Of a stretch of DNA of 64,000 bases, positions 59,966-64,000 are shown one piece after another. The position numbers were made by a program, and so were the translations under genes. Source of the DNA: Micromonospora sp. HNM0581 (GTDB lineage Bacteria > Actinomycetota > Actinomycetes > Mycobacteriales > Micromonosporaceae); NCBI RefSeq assembly GCF_012726175.1, contig NZ_JAASAD010000016.1, forward strand, positions 43,776-107,775, written 5' to 3'. Every line of letters starts with the position of its first letter. Position 1 is the stretch's first letter. The notes under the pieces were generated by a model. That model was not told the origin of the DNA. It did not search any database and saw nothing but the letters and a program-made list of their open reading frames with translations.

Positions 59966-61636
59966 GTGGGAAGAATCGACGAACTGGCCGACCGCTACGT
60001 CGCCGAGTGGGCCGCACTGAGCCCCACCGGCGCCACCGCCGTCGGCATCGCCGGCCATGACGACACGTTCGACGACCTGTCTCCGGACGGGTACGCCGCC
60101 CGCGCCGAGCTTGCCCGACGGACTCTGGCCGCGCTCGACACGATCGAACCGGAGACGGAAGCCGAGCGGACCGCGCGGGAGGCGATGCAGGAACGCCTCG
60201 GGCTGGAGCTGGACCTGTACGTCGCCGGCGAGACCACCAGCGAGGTGAGCGTCATCACCAGCGGGCTGCACGAGATCCGGATGGTCCTCGATCTGATGCC
60301 CACCGACGGGGAGCAGGCGCGGGCCAACCTGGCCGCCCGCCTGAACCTCTTCCCGCACGCGTTGGAGCAGTACAAGACCACGTTGCGCGAGGCCGCGGCC
60401 GCCGGTCGGGTCAGCGCGCGTGCCCAGCTGATCGAGGTGGCCAAGCAGTGTGACGTCTGGGTCGATCCCGACGGCGACAACGTCTTCCACGGGCTGGTAG
60501 AGCGGCTGGGCGAGGAGAGCACCCTCGGTGCCGGGCTGCGTCGCGGTGCGGCGGCGGCCACCGCAGCGACCGCCGAGTTCGGCCAGTTCCTGCGTACCGA
60601 GTTGGCCCCGCGCGGGCGGGAGAAGCAGGCCGCCGGTCGTGAGCGCTACGAGCTGGCCTCCCAGTACTTCCTCGGTGCCCGGATCGACCTCGACGAGACG
60701 TACGCCTGGGGGTTCGCAGAGCTGGCCCGGCTGGAGGCCGACATGCGGACGGTGGCCGCGCAGATCGTCGGTCCGGGCGCGACCGTCGACGAGGCAGTGG
60801 CAGCCCTGGACGCCGACCCAGCACGCACGGTCCGGGGCCGTGACGCGTTCCGCGACTGGATGCAGCAGCTGGCTGACCAGGCGATCACCGACCTCAACGG
60901 CACTCACTTCGACATCCCCGAGCAGGTCCGGCGGATCGAGTGCATGATCGCGCCGACCAGTGACGGCTCCATCTACTACACCGGCCCGAGTGAGGACTTC
61001 GCCCGCCCGGGTCGAATGTGGTGGGCGGTGCCACAGGGGCTCACGGACTTCTCCACCTGGCGGGAGGTGACCACCGTCTACCACGAGGGGGTCCCCGGGC
61101 ATCACCTTCAGATCGGCCAGACCGCCGTCCGGGCCGAGTTGCTCAACCGCTGGCAGCGGCTGCTCTGTTGGGTCTCCGGGCACGGCGAGGGCTGGGCGTT
61201 GTACGCGGAGCGGCTGATGGAGGAACTCGGCTACCTGGACGACCCCGGCAACCGACTCGGCATGCTCGACGGTCAGGCGCTACGGGCGGCTCGCGTGATC
61301 GTCGACATCGGCATGCACCTGGAGCTGGAAATTCCGAAGGACAACCCGTTCGACTTCCATCCGGGTGCGCGCTGGACACCGGAGCTGGGTTGGGAGTTCC
61401 TGCGGGCGCACTGTCGGGTGCCGGACGAGATGCTGCGCTTCGAACTCAACCGCTACCTGGGCTGGCCGGGGCAGGCCCCGTCGTACAAGGTGGGCGAGCG
61501 AATCTGGCTTCAGGCGCGGGAGGACGCGAAGGCCCGCAAGGGCGCGGACTTCGACCTGCGGGAGTTCCACCGCCAGGCGCTCGACCTCGGTGCGCTCGGT
61601 CTCGATCCACTCCGCCGGGCCCTGGCCCGACTCTGA
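59966..61636 (+). CDS. DUF885 family protein, putative metallopeptidase
   Basis: 556-aa protein with TTVYHEGVPGHHLQIGQ, a zinc-binding HExxxGHH-like motif, and a C-terminal ELNRYLGWPGQAPSYKVGERIW that all DUF885 members share. Thought to be a zinc hydrolase, maybe peptidase. GTG 59966 is preceded by TAGGGT at 7 nt, so leaderless; an in-frame GTG at 59957 is not favoured. Confidence 0.85.
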   Translation: MGRIDELADRYVAEWAALSPTGATAVGIAGHDDTFDDLSPDGYAARAELARRTLAALDTIEPETEAERTAREAMQERLGLELDLYVAGETTSEVSVITSGLHEIRMVLDLMPTDGEQARANLAARLNLFPHALEQYKTTLREAAAAGRVSARAQLIEVAKQCDVWVDPDGDNVFHGLVERLGEESTLGAGLRRGAAAATAATAEFGQFLRTELAPRGREKQAAGRERYELASQYFLGARIDLDETYAWGFAELARLEADMRTVAAQIVGPGATVDEAVAALDADPARTVRGRDAFRDWMQQLADQAITDLNGTHFDIPEQVRRIECMIAPTSDGSIYYTGPSEDFARPGRMWWAVPQGLTDFSTWREVTTVYHEGVPGHHLQIGQTAVRAELLNRWQRLLCWVSGHGEGWALYAERLMEELGYLDDPGNRLGMLDGQALRAARVIVDIGMHLELEIPKDNPFDFHPGARWTPELGWEFLRAHCRVPDEMLRFELNRYLGWPGQAPSYKVGERIWLQAREDAKARKGADFDLREFHRQALDLGALGLDPLRRALARL

Positions 61637-61653
61637 CGTCCGCCACAACTTCG

Positions 61654-61739
61654 CGGGAGTCTGCCCGTGGCGGGCCGGCGGGAACGCCACGATTCGGATG
61701 ATTCGCGTTCTTCCGGGAGCAGTGGAATGCAGACTCCCG
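61654..61739. repeat. Long-range inverted repeat after DUF885 gene
   Basis: CGGGAGTCTGC (61654-61664) and GCAGACTCCCG (61729-61739), perfect 11-bp arms, 64-bp spacer. May act as terminator or repeat; low certainty. Confidence 0.4.
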
Positions 61740-61823
61740 GTCGGTCAGCGCGTTGGCTACCGTAGTTCTCTTCCGGAGTAGGATCCCCTCGCTCCGCATA
61801 CGGTATGTCGCGAAGAGGTAGTT

Positions 61824-63638
61824 GTGACGCTGTACGGCGAAGAACATCCACCGCCGGCCGACGACCGGCCCACGGTTCAGGTGGCTGCGGTCACCTGGCC
61901 CATCGAGGAGCCGGTGCGTCCGGCGCCTGTCCCGCCGGATGGAGACCGGCCCCGGTCCCGCCGGTTCCGGCTCCTGCTCGCGGCCGGCGTGGCCACTGCG
62001 GTGCTCGGCTCGGTAGGTGGGGTGGCCGTCTGGGCGTACGCCGGTGACGTGCCGCGCGGCACCAGCGTGCTCGGCACCGAGCTCGGTGGGCGCAGCCGGA
62101 CGGACGCGGCCCGGGAGTTGCGGGCACAGCTCGACCGCCGGGCGGCCGAGCTTCAGGCACCTGTCGAGGTACGGGTGGGCGAGCGGACCGCGGAGATCAT
62201 CCCGGCGGAGGTGGGGTTGACCGTCGACGTGGACGCCACCGTGGCCGCCGCCGCAGCCACCGACGCCCACGCCGTGGACCGTCTGGTCGGATCGCGGGAG
62301 GTTGAGCCGGTCGTGTCGGTGGACGTGCCGAAGCTTGAGGCGGCGTTGAAGGAACTCATGGGCGACCAGGGCCGGAAGATGACCATGCCGGCGATCACCT
62401 TCTCCGGCACCGAACCGAAGGTGCGGTACCCGAAGCCCAGCCTCACCATCGATTCGGAGCATTCCGCCGAGGCCGTCAAGCAGGGCTGGTTGAGCGGGCA
62501 GGCGGTGACCGTTCCGCTTGTGGAGAACCATCCGGTCACCACCTCCGAGGAAGTCGACCGGCTCGTCGCCGAGTTGGCCGAGCCGGCCGTGGCGGCTCCG
62601 GTCGAGCTCACCACCGACGGTGGTTCGGTCACCATCCCGCCGCAGGCCATCGCCAAAGGTCTCGTTTTCAACGCTGACGAGGCCGGCAGGCTCACACCCA
62701 CCGTGGACGTCAAGAAGCTGAAGGCTGCGCTCGGTAGCAAGCTCGACGCCGTCGAGGTGGCCCCGAAGGACGCCACGATGACAGTTTCCGGCGGTAAGCC
62801 GAAGGTGGTCGCCGGCCGGACCGGCAAGCAGGTCGACAGCAGCAGCCTCGGCGCCGATCTGCTCACCGTCTTGCCTCTCGGCGAGGGCCGTACGGTCTCC
62901 GCCGGCCTGAAGCTGGTGCAGCCCGAAATCACCGCGGAGAAGCTCAGCGGTCTCGGCATCAAGGAGAAGGTTTCGTCCTTCACCACCAACTTCACCGGTG
63001 GGCTTTCCTCGCCACGCAGCCAGAACATCGTGACTATCGCCAACGACGTGAAGGGCACGGTGCTGCTGCCCGGGGAGACGTTCTCACTGAACGGTCACAC
63101 CGGTGAACGTGGCTACGCGCAGGGGTACCGTGACGCGCCGGTGATTCTCGACGGCAAACTGGTACCGGGCGTGGGCGGCGGTACGTCGCAGTTCACGACG
63201 ACCCTTTTCAACGCTTCCTACTACGCCGGCTTGGAAGACGTCGAACACAAGCCGCACTCGTACTATTTCAGCCGTTATCCGGCGGTCATCGAGTCGACCA
63301 TCTTCTGGCCCGACCTCGACTTCAAGTTCCGCAACAACACCGAGTACGGCGTCCTGATCGACACGTCGTACACCGGCAGCTCGGTGACCGTGTCGATGTG
63401 GAGCACGAAGATCTGGGACAGCGTAAAGACCGAGTACGGTCCCAGGCGGAACTTCACCTCGCCGGAGACCGTCTACCTCGAACCGGGACCGACCTGTATC
63501 GCCGCCAACGGCAGCCAGGGCTTCACCCAGGATGCGTTCCGGGTCATCAAGAAGGACGGCAAGGTCGTCAAGCGGGAGAAGTTCAGTTGGACCTACAGTG
63601 CGGAACCACGCTTCATCTGCGCCGAGGAACCCGCCTGA
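61824..63638 (+). CDS. VanW-family envelope protein
   Basis: 604-aa protein: cytoplasmic Pro-rich head, one membrane helix (about 50-73), two repeated alpha/beta domains (PG-binding-4-like, EIIPAEVGLTVDVDATVAA and SVTIPPQAIAKGLVFNADEAGR), then the VanW domain (VLLPGETFSLNGHTGERGYAQGYRDAPVI...VPGVGGGTSQFTTTLFNA). VanW accompanies vancomycin resistance genes, but in actinobacteria single VanW proteins are common in the envelope. GTG 61824 with GAGG 6 nt upstream. Confidence 0.9.
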   Translation: MTLYGEEHPPPADDRPTVQVAAVTWPIEEPVRPAPVPPDGDRPRSRRFRLLLAAGVATAVLGSVGGVAVWAYAGDVPRGTSVLGTELGGRSRTDAARELRAQLDRRAAELQAPVEVRVGERTAEIIPAEVGLTVDVDATVAAAAATDAHAVDRLVGSREVEPVVSVDVPKLEAALKELMGDQGRKMTMPAITFSGTEPKVRYPKPSLTIDSEHSAEAVKQGWLSGQAVTVPLVENHPVTTSEEVDRLVAELAEPAVAAPVELTTDGGSVTIPPQAIAKGLVFNADEAGRLTPTVDVKKLKAALGSKLDAVEVAPKDATMTVSGGKPKVVAGRTGKQVDSSSLGADLLTVLPLGEGRTVSAGLKLVQPEITAEKLSGLGIKEKVSSFTTNFTGGLSSPRSQNIVTIANDVKGTVLLPGETFSLNGHTGERGYAQGYRDAPVILDGKLVPGVGGGTSQFTTTLFNASYYAGLEDVEHKPHSYYFSRYPAVIESTIFWPDLDFKFRNNTEYGVLIDTSYTGSSVTVSMWSTKIWDSVKTEYGPRRNFTSPETVYLEPGPTCIAANGSQGFTQDAFRVIKKDGKVVKREKFSWTYSAEPRFICAEEPA

Positions 63639-63662
63639 CGCCCGTCGGCCGACAGCTTGACC

Positions 63663-63695
63663 ACGGCCCCGCCAGCTTCGCGCCGGTGGGGCCGT
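63663..63695. terminator. Terminator of the VanW gene
   Basis: ACGGCCCCGCC and GGTGGGGCCGT pair (one G-T) with an 11-nt loop, 25 nt after the stop. Confidence 0.65.
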
Positions 63696-63844
63696 TCCGT
63701 GTGGTACGCCTCGAAGCCGGGTTCCCTTCGCCGGCGCGTTGTCCGGTGTCCGCGGGCCCTCGGCCTCTTCATCACCATGTCGCGGGTGGCACGCCGGTAG
63801 CCGAGCAGGTATCGCTGGGTGGTTGGGGGACTGTTCGGGAACGC

Positions 63845-63876
63845 GTTCAGGGCCACCCATGCGGGTGGCCCTGAAC
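63845..63876. terminator. rRNA operon terminator
   Basis: 14-bp stem GTTCAGGGCCACCC / GGGTGGCCCTGAAC, 4-nt loop, right after the 3' end of the minus-strand 5S gene. Confidence 0.85.
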
Positions 63877-63885
63877 GGAAAGAAT

Positions 63886-64000
63886 GTCCGGCGGTGTCCT
63901 ACTCTCCCACACCCTCCCGGGTGCAGTACCATCGGCGCTGGAGGGCTTAGCTTCCGGGTTCGGAATGAGACCGGGCGTTTCCCCTCCGCCATGACCGCCG
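63886..64000 (-). rRNA. rrf: 5S ribosomal RNA, cut at the window edge
   Basis: Minus strand reads GGCGGTCATGGCGGAGGGGA...GGACACCGCCGGAC, the standard actinobacterial 5S, with CATTCCGAACCCGG helix III. A few 5' bases lie beyond the window; 23S and 16S should follow to the right. Confidence 0.93.

Noticed and set aside
59849..61183. 444-aa open frame on the minus strand
   Set aside because: Antisense to the DUF885 gene, whose motif HEGVPGHH marks the real frame.
61824..63638. Vancomycin resistance locus suggested by the VanW domain
   Set aside because: No vanH/A/X or vanRS genes nearby; single VanW-domain envelope proteins are common in actinobacteria.

Overview
The window is a high-GC actinobacterial chromosome, most likely Micromonosporaceae (Micromonospora or a close relative). 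Evidence: strong GC3 bias, a WhiB-family regulator, the block ArsA-like ATPase pair / WhiB / PASTA penicillin-binding protein / YqeY / metallophosphoesterase that matches the order around Rv3679-Rv3683 of Mycobacterium tuberculosis, an actinobacterial SRP RNA, many GTG starts and many leaderless start codons. Genus assignment is inference; no search was run.

Layout. 1-6.6 kb: adenylate cyclase/AAA/TPR regulator, metallo-beta-lactamase hydrolase, RidA and a 51-aa DUF4177 protein, two small conserved proteins. 6.6-13.5 kb: conserved cell-envelope block (paired ArsA/Get3-like ATPases, wblA/whiB4, ponA2, yqeY, phosphoesterase) ending at tRNA-Pro(CGG). 13.5-23.1 kb: an integrative element of the AICE class (actinomycete integrative and conjugative element) inserted at the 3' end of that tRNA, with int-xis-rep, a Nudix protein, a large XRE/TPR regulator, two small conserved genes and a low-GC pair encoding a secreted and a membrane protein. 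It has a frameshifted rep, an IS5-like insertion and no recognisable tra gene, so it looks decayed. Just outside its right end lies what looks like the left end of a second related element. 23.4-25.0 kb: TetR/SDR divergent pair with a 22-bp inverted-repeat operator. 25.1-27.8 kb: LPXTG-type surface protein and a GAF-GGDEF diguanylate cyclase. 27.8-36.5 kb: lysC-asd, a lipoprotein, a nitroreductase-like protein, leuA with a Leu-rich leader peptide, an MFS exporter, a secreted HNH nuclease. 36.6-42.6 kb: complete oligopeptide/dipeptide ABC operon. 42.9-48.2 kb: recR-ybaB-dnaX, SRP RNA, tRNA-Ser(GGA). 48.4-54.3 kb: PadR/membrane pair, truncated Scr1-type regulator with its DUF397 partner, and an 830-aa secreted protein built of seven four-cysteine modules. 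54.3-63.6 kb: tRNA-Ser(CGA), deoD, tadA with its associated protein, PHP phosphoesterase behind a leaderless upstream ORF, EamA transporter, DUF885 protein, VanW-type envelope protein. 63.9-64.0 kb: 3' part of a minus-strand rRNA operon (5S).

Most of the window is ordinary chromosome. The parts most worth a second look are the AICE and its ends (paired integrase-arm repeats, tandem remnant, shared palindromes, low-GC cargo pair), the seven-module secreted protein, the leuA leader, the leaderless uORF before the PHP gene, and a recurring A/T-rich -10 box placed 6-7 nt before start codons. No CRISPR array, secondary-metabolite cluster or phage structural genes were seen.
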